Below are positions 24,189 through 33,082 of a stretch of 36,158 nt of DNA, piece after piece. Both the position numbers and the translations under genes were made by a program. The stretch's first letter is position 1. The number at the start of each line of letters is the position of its first letter. The notes under the pieces are model-generated. The model saw nothing but the letters and a program-made list of their open reading frames with translations. It had not been told where the DNA came from and did not search any database. Source of the stretch: Puniceibacterium sp. (GTDB lineage Bacteria; Pseudomonadota; Alphaproteobacteria; Rhodobacterales; Rhodobacteraceae); NCBI GenBank assembly GCA_024636635.1, contig JAGXGV010000135.1, positions 1 to 36,158 of the forward strand, given 5' to 3'.

Positions 24189-26338
24189 GTTGTGCGCCTC
24201 ATGGCATTGGCCGACACCGTGACGGACGATGTCGACATAGCAATCGCCGCAAAAAGCGGGGTCGCAAGACCCGCCAGCGCCAGCGGCACGGAAATCACGT
24301 TGTAGGCAAGGGCAAGCGCCATGTTCTGCCCCATCCGGCCCCGCGCGCGGCGGGCCTGGACCAGCGCATCGCGGATCGGCATCAGGCTGTCCGACAGCAG
24401 CACCACATCGGCAAGCGACCGTGCCGCATCCAGCGCCGTGGACGGCGCAATCGAGGCATGTGCAACCGCCAGCGCCCCGGTGTCGTTCAGACCGTCCCCG
24501 ACCATCAGCACCCGGCGCCCGGCATCGGCCCGGGCTTGCAGCCAGGCCACCTTGCCCTCGGGGGACAGGCGGCCATGCGATTCGTTCAGGTCCAGCGCGG
24601 CAGCAATCCGGGCCACGGCCGCAGGGGCATCCCCCGACAACAGCGCAACGCGGATGCCGTCGGCACGCAGCGCCCTGATGCAGGCCACCGCCTCGGGGCG
24701 CAGATCCTCGGCAAAGGTGAACACGGCGGCGCGGCCCATGCCGCGGCTCAGCCAGACCTCGGACAGGTCCGATCCCCCGGGCACCCCTGCGGCCCATTCG
24801 GGCCGACCCAGCCGCAGCTCCTGACCGTCGCGCGACCCGCTCACACCGTAGCCTGCCACTTCTGTCACCTCTGCGACCGGCACAGGCTGCACCCCGCGCG
24901 CGGCGGCGGCCGCGCAGATCGCCCGCGACAGCGGGTGCGACGATCCCTGTGCCAGCCCAGCGGCAAGGGCAAGATCCTGATCCAGCGGCAGGTTTTCCAG
25001 AACCGGTGTTCCGGTGGTCAGCGTTCCGGTCTTGTCGAAGACAACCTCGTCAATCTCGGACAGACGTTCAAGCGCGGTGCGGGATTTCACCAGCAACCCC
25101 ATCTTGAACATCCGCGCCGTGGTCACCGTGGACACCGCAGGCACGGCAAGGCCCAGTGCACAGGGGCAGGTGATCACCAGCACCGAAATCGCCACTTCCA
25201 GCGCGCGGCCCGGATCCCCGGTCGCGGCCCACCAGCCGGCAAAGGCGCCAAGCCCCAGCAGATGCACGGCCGGCGCATAGATCCGCGCGGCCCGGTCAGC
25301 CAGCCCGGAATACCGTGACTTCTGCATCTCGGCGCTGGCAATCATGTCCGACAGCCGCCGCAGGGTCGTATCGGTACCCGCCCGGATACAGCGCACCAGC
25401 AGCGGCGATGTCAGGTTCATCTCACCCGCTGCAACAGCGTCCCCCACCCGGCGCAGGTCCGGCGCCGTCTCTCCGGTCAGGGCGGCGCAGTCAAGCTCGG
25501 TCCGGCCTTCCAGGATCACGCCATCGGCGGGCACCCGGCTGCCGGGGGTCACGCGGATCACGTCACCCGGCAGCAGCGAATCGGCGCGCACCACATGGTC
25601 GGCACCGCCCCGCACCAGCAGCGCCTGCGGCGAGGCGAGGGCCGCAAGGTCCGCCGCCGCCGATTTCGCCGCATAGCGCCCCAGATGGTCAAGATAGCGA
25701 CCGACCAGCAGAAAAAAGGTCAGCGCCAGCGCCGCGTCGAACCAGCTTGCCCGGTCCGATCCGTTCAGCGCGCCCACCAGCGATACTGCCGCCGACAGGC
25801 CGATGGCCAGCGCGATCGGCACATCCATGTTCAGCCGACCCACCCGCAGCGCCCGCAGCGCCGACGCAAAGAAGGGCCGCGCGGAAAACGCCACCGCCGG
25901 AAGGGTAATGGCGGCGGCGACCAGGTGGAACACATGCCGTGTCGAATCCTCTGCCCCGGCCCAGACCGCGACAGACAGCAGCATGACGTTCATCATCGCA
26001 AACCCTGCCACGCCAATGCGCATCAGCAGGTCCTGACCCACCGCGCCCTGCCCGGCCAGCGCGTTTCCGTCCAGCACCTGCGCCCGGTGGCCCAGACCGG
26101 CCAGCGTGTCGATCAGCGTCGCAGCCTTTGCGCCCGCAACGGCCGAGACATAGGCCCGCTTCTGCGTGAGGTTCACCCGCACATCGCGCACGCCCCTGAG
26201 CGCGCGCAGGCCGTCCTCGACCGTTGCGATGCAGGCGGCACAGTGGATGTCGGGCAGATACAGGATGATATCGTCGGCAACCGGCGCAACATCGTTTTGG
26301 GATGGTGCGGCCACACATCCGGGACAGGCCATCGTCAT
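24185..26338 (-). CDS. ccoI: Copper-transporting P1B-type ATPase CcoI
   Basis: A 717-residue inner-membrane pump that supplies copper for the CuB centre of the cbb3 oxidase. An N-terminal CPGC (5-8) precedes an HMA domain with C33-A-A-C36 (IHCAACIA). The transmembrane metal site is CPC (391-393 in ITCPCALGLAVP). The phosphorylated Asp is D435 in DKTGTLTTG; SHPL (about 467-470) and GDGLND (about 614-619) complete the P1B set; TGE of the actuator domain lies at about 288-290. The start at 26338 overlaps the ccoH stop (ATGA); a second ATG two codons later is equally compatible. The placement inside ccoGHIS fixes the role. Confidence 0.95.
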   Translation of the reverse strand: MTMACPGCVAAPSQNDVAPVADDIILYLPDIHCAACIATVEDGLRALRGVRDVRVNLTQKRAYVSAVAGAKAATLIDTLAGLGHRAQVLDGNALAGQGAVGQDLLMRIGVAGFAMMNVMLLSVAVWAGAEDSTRHVFHLVAAAITLPAVAFSARPFFASALRALRVGRLNMDVPIALAIGLSAAVSLVGALNGSDRASWFDAALALTFFLLVGRYLDHLGRYAAKSAAADLAALASPQALLVRGGADHVVRADSLLPGDVIRVTPGSRVPADGVILEGRTELDCAALTGETAPDLRRVGDAVAAGEMNLTSPLLVRCIRAGTDTTLRRLSDMIASAEMQKSRYSGLADRAARIYAPAVHLLGLGAFAGWWAATGDPGRALEVAISVLVITCPCALGLAVPAVSTVTTARMFKMGLLVKSRTALERLSEIDEVVFDKTGTLTTGTPVLENLPLDQDLALAAGLAQGSSHPLSRAICAAAAARGVQPVPVAEVTEVAGYGVSGSRDGQELRLGRPEWAAGVPGGSDLSEVWLSRGMGRAAVFTFAEDLRPEAVACIRALRADGIRVALLSGDAPAAVARIAAALDLNESHGRLSPEGKVAWLQARADAGRRVLMVGDGLNDTGALAVAHASIAPSTALDAARSLADVVLLSDSLMPIRDALVQARRARGRMGQNMALALAYNVISVPLALAGLATPLFAAIAMSTSSVTVSANAMRRTT

Positions 26339-26796
26339 TTTGCGACACTCAGGGTCAGTTGCTGCTCGAACAGGGTGCCGTCCGCCGCATGGGCGGTCAC
26401 ATCGACCCGCCAGAGCCCGGGCGCCAGATCAAGCGCCGCAGACAGCGCCTCGTCAAGGTGCGGGGTCACATCCCTGGCCGATTCGGTGGGACGGCCAACG
26501 GTCACGGACAGATCGCCGGGGATCGTGGCCTGCCCGTCCCGGTCGTTGATCGAAACGAACAGCCGCCCGTCGCGGTACGTGGCCGTTGCAGCCCATCCCA
26601 GCGCCTCCTGCGCGCTGCGGCGGGCATCAAAGGACTGGCTGGCAACGTAGCTGTTGGGCACTTCAAGTCCGGGAAAGGTGCGCACGGCATTGAACGCAAG
26701 GATGAGGTTCACCGAGATGATGATGCCGAAACCCGCAACGAACATCGCCATCACATGCCAGCCTGTCAGCGGGCGTCCCTGGGTCTTGACGGTCAT
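26335..26796 (-). CDS. ccoH: cbb3 oxidase assembly protein CcoH (FixH)
   Basis: A 153-residue protein with one N-terminal membrane helix (GWHVMAMFVAGFGIIISVNLILAF) followed by a periplasmic beta domain, as in FixH/CcoH proteins. The conserved P-x-SYVASQSFD segment (47-57) is present. CcoH associates with CcoP and the oxidase during assembly. It overlaps ccoG and ccoI at both ends by ATGA junctions, giving a fully coupled operon. Confidence 0.92.
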   Translation of the reverse strand: MTVKTQGRPLTGWHVMAMFVAGFGIIISVNLILAFNAVRTFPGLEVPNSYVASQSFDARRSAQEALGWAATATYRDGRLFVSINDRDGQATIPGDLSVTVGRPTESARDVTPHLDEALSAALDLAPGLWRVDVTAHAADGTLFEQQLTLSVAK

Positions 26797-28349
26797 TGAT
26801 CGTCCTCCTGTCCGGTAAAGTTGGTGTCCACCGCCGCGCGTTCGCCGGAATCAAGGTCGGTGACCCAGAGCCGCAGGTCGCTGCGGTCACGGGTTGCCAT
26901 GTCCGATCCCGCAGGCGCGTCGACGTAGACACGCGCCTGTCCCTGGCTGTCGGCGGGTACGGTGATCGTTTCGCTGTCGCTGCCTTCGACCGTGACGACA
27001 AGCCCGGTGCGATCCAGCGACAGGTCGAACACCTGTTCGCTGCCCAGCTTGTTGCGCACGCGCACGTCATAGGCGTTGCGGATGGTACCGTCGGCCAGGA
27101 CCACATGCGTCGGATTGCGGATCGGCGCGACGGTCATCTCGACCTCGGGGCGCAGGAACAGCGCAAAGATCAGCGCGATGCCGATCCCCGACCAGAGGCC
27201 GACATAGATCAGGTTGCGCGCCCGCAACACATGCCGCCAGACGGATTGCGGCGGGTTGCCATCCGCTTCGCGCGGGGCGTCGGACAGGGCGATGTAGTCG
27301 ATCAGCCCGCGCGGCTGGCCGGTCTTTTCCATCACCTCGTCGCAGGCGTCGATACACAGCGCGCAGGTGATGCAGGCCATCTGCTGCCCGTCGCGGATGT
27401 CGATGCCCATCGGGCAGACGTTCACGCAGGCGTTGCAGTCGATGCAGTCGCCCTTGGCCTGTGTGGATGGTTTCGGCGCGGCAAGTACGGTCAGCCCCGA
27501 GGGCAGGCCCGGCATCGGGATGAGCGGCGAACGCGGGCCGGTCTGCGGTCCGGCGGCGCGGGTCGAAATCTCTGCGGCCTCTGCTGCCTCTGCGGCGGCG
27601 CGGCGGCGCAGGCCCTTGCCGCGCGGCTCTCCGCGCCAGTCGCGGTAGGCCACGGTCAGCGTTTCCTCGTCCATCATCGCGGCCTGGATGCGGGGCCAGG
27701 GGCACATGTAGATGCAGACCTGTTCGCGCATGAAGCCGCCAAAGACAAAGGTGGTGGCGGTAAGGATGGCGATGGTGAACCAGGCCACCGGCGGCGCGCT
27801 GAGCGTGACCAGATCGACCAGCAGCGTGGGCGCGTCGGTGAAATAGAACACCCAGGCCCCGCCGGTCAGCAGGCCGATGATCAGCCAGACGGCCCATTTG
27901 GTGATCCGCAGGCGCCATTTGCGCGTGTTCCAGGGCGCCTCGTGCAGGCGCACGCGGGCGTTTCGGTCACCTTCGATCCAGCGTTCGACCAGGATGAAAA
28001 GGTCGGTCCAGACGGTCTGCGGGCAGGCATAGCCGCACCAGACCCGGCCCAGCGCCGCAGTGAACAGGAACAGCGCAAGCCCCGCCATCACCAGCAGGCC
28101 GGCGACGAAGTAGAATTCGTGCGGCCAGATCTCGATCATGAAGAAGTAGAACCGCCGGTTGGCAAGGTCGATCAGCACCGCCTGGTCCGGCATGTCCGGC
28201 CCCCGGTTCCAGCGCAGCCAGGGCGTCACGTAGTAGATGCCCAGTGTCACCACCAGCAGCCCCCATTTCAGGCGGCGGTAAAACCCCGAGACCCGCCGGG
28301 GAAAGATCGGCAGGCGCGGGGCATAGAGTGATGGCGTCGGGCTGGTCAT
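26793..28349 (-). CDS. ccoG: cbb3 oxidase accessory ferredoxin-like membrane protein CcoG (FixG/RdxA)
   Basis: An inner-membrane iron-sulfur protein of 518 residues, thought to reduce copper during cbb3 oxidase assembly. It has several membrane spans with CGYACPQTVWTDLF and CIYMCPWPRIQ between them. Two cytoplasmic 4Fe-4S motifs are present: CIDCNACVNVCP and CITCALCIDACD. An Ig-like periplasmic C-terminal domain follows the last span. Before the first cluster lies an Ala/Glu/Pro-rich stretch of roughly 50 residues (AAAEAAEAAE onward) that replaces the short linker I expect in most relatives. The perfect FNR box 55 nt upstream points to anaerobic/microaerobic induction by FnrL. Confidence 0.93.
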   Translation of the reverse strand: MTSPTPSLYAPRLPIFPRRVSGFYRRLKWGLLVVTLGIYYVTPWLRWNRGPDMPDQAVLIDLANRRFYFFMIEIWPHEFYFVAGLLVMAGLALFLFTAALGRVWCGYACPQTVWTDLFILVERWIEGDRNARVRLHEAPWNTRKWRLRITKWAVWLIIGLLTGGAWVFYFTDAPTLLVDLVTLSAPPVAWFTIAILTATTFVFGGFMREQVCIYMCPWPRIQAAMMDEETLTVAYRDWRGEPRGKGLRRRAAAEAAEAAEISTRAAGPQTGPRSPLIPMPGLPSGLTVLAAPKPSTQAKGDCIDCNACVNVCPMGIDIRDGQQMACITCALCIDACDEVMEKTGQPRGLIDYIALSDAPREADGNPPQSVWRHVLRARNLIYVGLWSGIGIALIFALFLRPEVEMTVAPIRNPTHVVLADGTIRNAYDVRVRNKLGSEQVFDLSLDRTGLVVTVEGSDSETITVPADSQGQARVYVDAPAGSDMATRDRSDLRLWVTDLDSGERAAVDTNFTGQEDDQ

Positions 28350-28403
28350 GTCAGGTATCCCATTCGTTCCCCTGTCTCATGCAACCGAACGGACCGGCCG
28401 GCA

Positions 28404-28417
28404 TTGATCTCAATCAA
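28404..28417. promoter_or_regulatory. FNR/FnrL box upstream of ccoG
   Basis: TTGATCTCAATCAA matches the FNR consensus TTGAT-N4-ATCAA at every fixed position. Its centre is about 61 nt before the ccoG ATG, so a transcription start about 20 nt before the ATG would put the site at -41.5, the class II activator position. FnrL encoded at 33083-33814 is the expected binder. Confidence 0.85.
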
Positions 28418-28516
28418 GGCCGCCGGGGTTTCCGGCGGCGACGCGATCCTGAAAAATGGGGCGACGGGCCAGCACCCTGGGTTCACAGGTACTGACCCGG
28501 TCCACGGGCCCGTTTG

Positions 28517-28534
28517 GCGGACAGGGGCGTCCGC
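28517..28534 (-). terminator. Hairpin after ccoP
   Basis: GCGGAC and GTCCGC pair around a six-base loop 14 nt after the ccoP stop codon. It may end the ccoNOQP transcript before the ccoG promoter. No T-run is present. Confidence 0.35.
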
Positions 28535-28547
28535 TACACGGACTTCG

Positions 28548-29423
28548 TCAATCGACCGGGGTTGGCTCGCCTCCGCCAAGCTGGTGGACATAGGCGGCCA
28601 GCGCCTGCACCTCTGCCTCGTCCAGCATCAGACCCCAGGCGGGCATGACGCCATAACGCGCGTTGCGGATCGTGGTCGTAACCGATTCGGTGTCGCTGCC
28701 ATACAGCCATATCGCATCGGACAGGTTCGGCGCGCCAAGGTCGGTGTTGCCCTTTGCATCCTCGCCATGGCAGGCGGCGCAGTTGTCGGCGAAAAGCTGG
28801 CCACCTTCGCCCGCCAGCGGATCGGCTCCGTCGGACAGGGACTGGACATGCGTCACCAGCGTGTCGATCTCGGCGCGTTCGAGGATGTCGCCAAAAGCCG
28901 GCATCTCGCTGTAGCGCGCATCGGGGTCATCCTCGTTGCGGATACCGTGCCGGATCGTGACGGCGATCTCCTCGATCTGCCCGCCCCAGAGCCAGTCGTC
29001 ATCCAGCAGGTTGGGATAGCCCTTGGCCCCGGGCGCGCCCGCAGCCCCCGCGCCGTGGCACTGCGCACAATTGTTGGCGAACAGCGATGCACCGGCCTGC
29101 ACGGCAAAGCGGTGCAGCGGTTCATTCGCGGCCAGCACGGCAAGGTCGGTCGCTTCGAGCTCAGAGCGCAGGCCCGCCTGCGCCGCGTCCACGGCGGCGA
29201 TCTCGGCGGCTACTTCGCTTCGGGTGGACCAGCCCAGCACGCCCCCCGTCGCGCTGTTGACCAGCGGCCAGGCCGGGTACAGGATCACGTAGACCACGCC
29301 CCAGGCGATGGTTGCGTAAAGCGTCCAGAGCCACCAGCGCGGCAGAGGGTTGTTCAACTCCTCGATGCCGTCCCAGTTGTGTCCGGTGGTTCCGACTTTC
29401 TTGTCATCCTTATGCGTTGTCAT
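28548..29423 (-). CDS. ccoP: cbb3 oxidase subunit CcoP (di-haem cytochrome c)
   Basis: A membrane-anchored electron-entry subunit of 291 residues. The cytoplasmic N-terminus (HNWDGIEELNNPLPRWW) is the FixP signature and is followed by one membrane helix (about 31-53). Two c-type haem sites are present: CAQCH (119-123) and CAACH (215-219), with axial Met candidates in SEMPAFGD (M174) and in GVMPAWG near the C-terminus. The ATG at 29423 lies inside the last codons of ccoQ (14-nt overlap); upstream frame extension would run through ccoQ and has no signature. Confidence 0.95.
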   Translation of the reverse strand: MTTHKDDKKVGTTGHNWDGIEELNNPLPRWWLWTLYATIAWGVVYVILYPAWPLVNSATGGVLGWSTRSEVAAEIAAVDAAQAGLRSELEATDLAVLAANEPLHRFAVQAGASLFANNCAQCHGAGAAGAPGAKGYPNLLDDDWLWGGQIEEIAVTIRHGIRNEDDPDARYSEMPAFGDILERAEIDTLVTHVQSLSDGADPLAGEGGQLFADNCAACHGEDAKGNTDLGAPNLSDAIWLYGSDTESVTTTIRNARYGVMPAWGLMLDEAEVQALAAYVHQLGGGEPTPVD

Positions 29424-29634
29424 TTGGCACATCCAGACTGGTCTTGCAGGCACAGGTGGCGCAGGCGTTGGCACAGGCCGACCGGTCCTCTTTGAAAATC
29501 ATCTCGGAAGCCTGCACATGCTGGGCCCGGACCCCGGGGCGAAACACCCACAGGATGCAGCCGATGAAGAAGGCGAACATGGCAAGCAGCACCCAGCTGT
29601 CGGCGATCTGACGAAGTAACGTATAGGTGTCCAT
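29410..29634 (-). CDS. ccoQ: cbb3 oxidase small subunit CcoQ with cysteine-rich tail
   Basis: A 74-residue protein, gene order N-O-Q-P. One membrane helix (LLRQIADSWVLLAMFAFFIGCILWVF) is followed by the FRPG motif usual for CcoQ. The C-terminus carries four cysteines, C54-x3-C58-x2-C61-x-C63, in ACANACATCACK. CcoQ stabilises the oxidase complex; the cysteine cluster suggests metal or redox binding but this is inference. The gene overlaps ccoP by 14 nt and follows ccoO by 19 nt. Confidence 0.88.
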   Translation of the reverse strand: MDTYTLLRQIADSWVLLAMFAFFIGCILWVFRPGVRAQHVQASEMIFKEDRSACANACATCACKTSLDVPNDNA

Positions 29635-29653
29635 TTGGGATCTCCTTTGTGTC

Positions 29654-30475
29654 TCAACGACTTGGGTCGGGCTGGAAAGTCGAGAAATCGACCAGTGTGC
29701 CCAGCATCTGGAGGTATGCGACAAGCGCGTCCATCTCGGATATTCCGGGCTCGGCGTCGAAATTGCGGACCTGCGCGCCGGGGTAGCGTTCCAGCAGCCC
29801 ATCGGTGTCGCCGTCGGGGTCGATCTGCACGCGGGCATCCGCGACGGCGTTCTCGATCATCTCTTCGGTATAGGGCACGCCCACGAAACGGTGCGTTTTC
29901 AGCAGCGCGGTCAGGCCCTCCGGGTCAAACCGGGTCCGCGTGAGGTAGTCGTATTTCGGCATCACGCTTTCGGGGACCAGCGATTGCGGGTCCGACAGGT
30001 GTGCCACGTGCCAGTCGTCGGAATAGCGCCCGCCGACCCGGGCCAGATCCGGCCCGGTGCGTTTGCTGCCCCACTGGAACGGATGGTCGTACATCGATTC
30101 CGCCGCCAGCGAGTAATGGCCATAGCGTTCATTCTCGTCCCGCATGGGGCGGATCATCTGGCTGTGGCAGGTATAGCAGCCTTCGCGGACGTAGATGTCG
30201 CGCCCGGCCAGTTCGAGCGGCGCATAGGGGCGCACGCCCTCGACCTCTTCGATCGTGTTTTCCAGCCAGAACAATGGCGCAATCTCGACGATGCCGCCAA
30301 CGGTCACCACAAGGAACGAGGCGACCAGCAGCAGGGTGGCGTTCTTTTCCAGGATGGCGTGTCGGTCGATCAGCGCGGTGTGGTGGGGCATCTCGTTCGG
30401 GATGCCCCCATCGCCCAGCTGTGTGACGTTGGGGTCATTCTCGGCAGAGGGAATCTTGTCGTTGTGCTTGCTCAT
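29654..30475 (-). CDS. ccoO: cbb3 oxidase subunit CcoO (mono-haem cytochrome c)
   Basis: A membrane-bound cytochrome c subunit of 273 residues. It has one N-terminal membrane helix ([21 protein letters not shown]), then the FixO signature [19 protein letters not shown]. The haem site is C100-Y-T-C103-H104, followed by MIRPMRDE and an axial Met probably in [10 protein letters not shown]. The first 36 residues, before the usual [14 protein letters not shown] start, form a polar extension. The ATG at 30475 has GGAG at 8 nt within the ccoN stop region; M29 is an alternative start with a poor ribosome site. It lies 5 nt after ccoN. Confidence 0.94.
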   Translation of the reverse strand: MSKHNDKIPSAENDPNVTQLGDGGIPNEMPHHTALIDRHAILEKNATLLLVASFLVVTVGGIVEIAPLFWLENTIEEVEGVRPYAPLELAGRDIYVREGCYTCHSQMIRPMRDENERYGHYSLAAESMYDHPFQWGSKRTGPDLARVGGRYSDDWHVAHLSDPQSLVPESVMPKYDYLTRTRFDPEGLTALLKTHRFVGVPYTEEMIENAVADARVQIDPDGDTDGLLERYPGAQVRNFDAEPGISEMDALVAYLQMLGTLVDFSTFQPDPSR

Positions 30476-30480
30476 GAGAC

Positions 30481-32082
30481 TTACTCCGCGGGAATGGCGT
30501 CATTGGGGGCGCCCTGGTGGACGGGAGATTTGCGGACGGTCATCCACATGTTCCAGACCATGATCAGCCCGCCGGCAAGGTAGAGGATGCCTCCGGTTGC
30601 GCGGACCACGTACATCGGGAACTTGGCGGCGACCGTGTCGGCAAAGGAGTTCACCAGGAACCCGTTGGCATCGACTTCGCGCCACATCAGGCCCTCCATG
30701 ATGCCGGTCACCCACATCGACGAGGCGTAGAGAACGATGCCGATCGTCGCGAGCCAGAAGTGCCAGTTGATCGCGGCGACAGAATACATTTGCGCCCGGC
30801 CCCAGAGTTTCGGCGTCAGGAAGTAGAGGCAGCCAAAGGTGATCAGCCCGTTCCAGCCCAGCGCGCCAGAGTGCACATGGCCGATGGTCCAGTCAGTATA
30901 ATGCGACAGCGAGTTGACCGCGCGGATCGACATCATCGGACCTTCAAACGTGCTCATCCCGTAGAACGCGAGGGAGGCCACGAACATGCGGATGATCGGA
31001 TCCGTGCGGATCTTGTCCCAGGCGCCTTCCAGCGTCATCAACCCGTTGATCATCCCGCCCCAGCTTGGCATCCAGAGCACGATAGAGAACACCATGCCCA
31101 GCGTACCGGCCCAGTCGGGCAGCGCGGTGTAGTGCAGATGGTGCGGACCGGCCCAGATATAAAGAAAGATCAGCGCCCAGAAGTGGATGATCGACAGCTT
31201 GTAGGAATAGATCGGGCGGCCCGCCTGTTTCGGCACAAAATAGTACATCATCCCGAGGAACCCGGCGGTCAGGAAAAAGCCGACGGCGTTGTGTCCGTAC
31301 CACCACTGCACCATGGCATCCTGCACCCCGGCGAACACCTGCACGGATTTGGAGCCGAAGATCGAAACCGGGATCGAGATGTTGTTGACCACATGCAGCA
31401 TCGCCACTGTGACGATGAACGCCAGATAGAACCAGTTGGCGACATAGATGTGCGGTTCACGCCGCCTGACGATCGTGCCCATGAACACGGCGAGGTAGGC
31501 CAGCCAGACAAGGGTCAGCCAGATGTCGATGTACCATTCCGGTTCGGCGTATTCCTTGGACTGGGTGGCCCCCAGCAGATAGCCCGTGGCCGCCAGCACG
31601 ATGAACAGCTGATAGCCCCAGAACACGAACCAGGCGAGGTTGCCGCCCCAGAGCCGCGCGGCGCTTGTCCGCTGCACCACGTAGAACGAGGTCGCGATCA
31701 GCGCGTTGCCGCCAAAGGCAAAGATCACCGCGCTGGTGTGCAGCGGGCGCAGGCGGCCAAAGTTCAGATAGCCTTCGGACCAGTCGAAGTTCAGCACCGG
31801 AAAGGCCAGCTGGAGCGCGATGAACACGCCCACCAGAAAGCCCACGACGCCCCAGAAGGCGGTGGCGACCACGCCGTAGCGCACCGGCCCGTCCATGTAG
31901 CCGCTGGTGTCGAATACCGGCTTTTCCTCGTCGGTCTGGCGGAGTTGCCATAAGAACATCCCCCCGGCAATCAGCATGATGATGATTGCATGGACCGAAT
32001 AGGCCAGGTCATGCCCGAAATTGGCCGCGATCGCCGCAAGCAGCGCGATCACCGCAAACATGGTTAGCTTCACGTAGTCCAT
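30481..32082 (-). CDS. ccoN: cbb3 oxidase catalytic subunit CcoN
   Basis: The catalytic 12-helix subunit (533 residues) of the high-affinity C-family haem-copper oxidase that reduces oxygen to water. Visible ligands: the haem b His in [10 protein letters not shown]; the CuB His in [10 protein letters not shown] and in AGPHHLHYT; and the high- and low-spin haem His pair in [13 protein letters not shown]. No stop, gap or missing ligand is seen. The first gene of ccoNOQP; it diverges from the universal stress protein gene with a perfect FNR box in the shared 168-nt gap, so expression should rise as oxygen falls. Confidence 0.97.
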   Translation of the reverse strand: MDYVKLTMFAVIALLAAIAANFGHDLAYSVHAIIIMLIAGGMFLWQLRQTDEEKPVFDTSGYMDGPVRYGVVATAFWGVVGFLVGVFIALQLAFPVLNFDWSEGYLNFGRLRPLHTSAVIFAFGGNALIATSFYVVQRTSAARLWGGNLAWFVFWGYQLFIVLAATGYLLGATQSKEYAEPEWYIDIWLTLVWLAYLAVFMGTIVRRREPHIYVANWFYLAFIVTVAMLHVVNNISIPVSIFGSKSVQVFAGVQDAMVQWWYGHNAVGFFLTAGFLGMMYYFVPKQAGRPIYSYKLSIIHFWALIFLYIWAGPHHLHYTALPDWAGTLGMVFSIVLWMPSWGGMINGLMTLEGAWDKIRTDPIIRMFVASLAFYGMSTFEGPMMSIRAVNSLSHYTDWTIGHVHSGALGWNGLITFGCLYFLTPKLWGRAQMYSVAAINWHFWLATIGIVLYASSMWVTGIMEGLMWREVDANGFLVNSFADTVAAKFPMYVVRATGGILYLAGGLIMVWNMWMTVRKSPVHQGAPNDAIPAE

Positions 32083-32171
32083 GTCAACTGTCCCCGATTG
32101 TTTTCAGGCCGCCGAGTAAATCCGGGAGGCCACGTTGCCGCCTGTCTATCGCGGGCGTCCGGGACGCTGCG

Positions 32172-32185
32172 TTGATCTGAATCAA
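32172..32185. promoter_or_regulatory. FNR/FnrL box between ccoN and usp
   Basis: TTGATCTGAATCAA is a perfect FNR site. Its centre lies about 96 nt from the ccoN ATG and 72 nt from the usp ATG, so it could serve either or both divergent promoters. At -41.5 it would place the usp start near 32220 and the ccoN start near 32137. Only one box is seen in the gap. Confidence 0.85.
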
Positions 32186-32250
32186 GGTAGGGCGGGAAAT
32201 TCCGGTTCAGGTTGGGAACACGCAAACGGCTTTCACAAAGGAGTGCTGCC

Positions 32251-33072
32251 ATGGACTTTGCGACAATCTGCACGCTGCTGCCCGAAACCGGCGCTGACAG
32301 GATACTTGAAACCGCGATCGCCTGCGCGCGGCGGTTCGATTCACATCTGGATGTGACGTCCACCGCGGCGCCGCCGGTGGTCACCACCGATTTTGGCACA
32401 GGTTATGGCGCCGGGGGTGCCATGCTTGCCGATACCATCGAAGAGACCCGGGCCCGACTGCGCGAAACCGATGCGATGGCGCGCAAGCGTCTGGCCCGCG
32501 AAGATATCGGGTGGACCAGCCAGGCGCTTCTGGCCGGCGGCGGCGGTCTGGCGCAGACCGTGAAAGAGATCTGCCGGTTTGCCGATCTGGCCGTGCTGGC
32601 CCGCCCGTCCCGCGACGATTTCGAGACCGAGTCGCTGTTCGACGCCATCCTGTTCGGCACCGCTCTGCCGATCCTGCTGTGCGACGAACCGGACCTGCCC
32701 GAATTCGAACGGATCACCATCGCCTGGGACAATTCGGATCAGGCGCTTGCTGCGGCGCGCGCGGCGCTGCCCCTGCTGCGGCAGGCCAAGGCCGTGACCA
32801 TCGTCATGGTCGATCCTGCGGTCGGCGACGAAAGCCGCTTTGCCCCGGGCGAAGACCTTGCCACCCTGCTGTCGCGCCACGACATCGACTCCGACATTGC
32901 GCTGCTTCCCCGGATGAAGATGCGGATCTCGGACGTGATGAAACAGCATGTGCAGGCCGATCTTCTGGTGATGGGCGCCTATGGTCATTCCAAACTGCGC
33001 GAGCAGATCCTGGGCGGTGTCACGCGCGATCTGATCCGGACCTCCGGCATGTCGCTGTTTCTTGCGCACTGA
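32251..33072 (+). CDS. Universal stress protein (tandem UspA-type)
   Basis: A cytoplasmic stress protein of 273 residues with two Usp folds. The second, better preserved half starts at about 150 (RITIAWDNSDQALAAARAAL) and ends with the ATP-binding signature MGAYGHSKLREQILGGVTRDLI (G-x2-G-x9-G-S/G type). The first half has lost the signature. AAAGGAG lies 7 nt before the ATG; a frame extension upstream adds a basic stretch without family character. Divergence from ccoN across an FNR box suggests induction at low oxygen, as is known for usp genes near cbb3 clusters in other bacteria. Confidence 0.88.
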   Translation: MDFATICTLLPETGADRILETAIACARRFDSHLDVTSTAAPPVVTTDFGTGYGAGGAMLADTIEETRARLRETDAMARKRLAREDIGWTSQALLAGGGGLAQTVKEICRFADLAVLARPSRDDFETESLFDAILFGTALPILLCDEPDLPEFERITIAWDNSDQALAAARAALPLLRQAKAVTIVMVDPAVGDESRFAPGEDLATLLSRHDIDSDIALLPRMKMRISDVMKQHVQADLLVMGAYGHSKLREQILGGVTRDLIRTSGMSLFLAH

Positions 33073-33082
33073 TCCGGGGATG

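Noticed and set aside
26796-31953. Long plus-strand frames opposite ccoG and ccoN
   Set aside because: Both are shadows of unmistakable oxidase-cluster genes.
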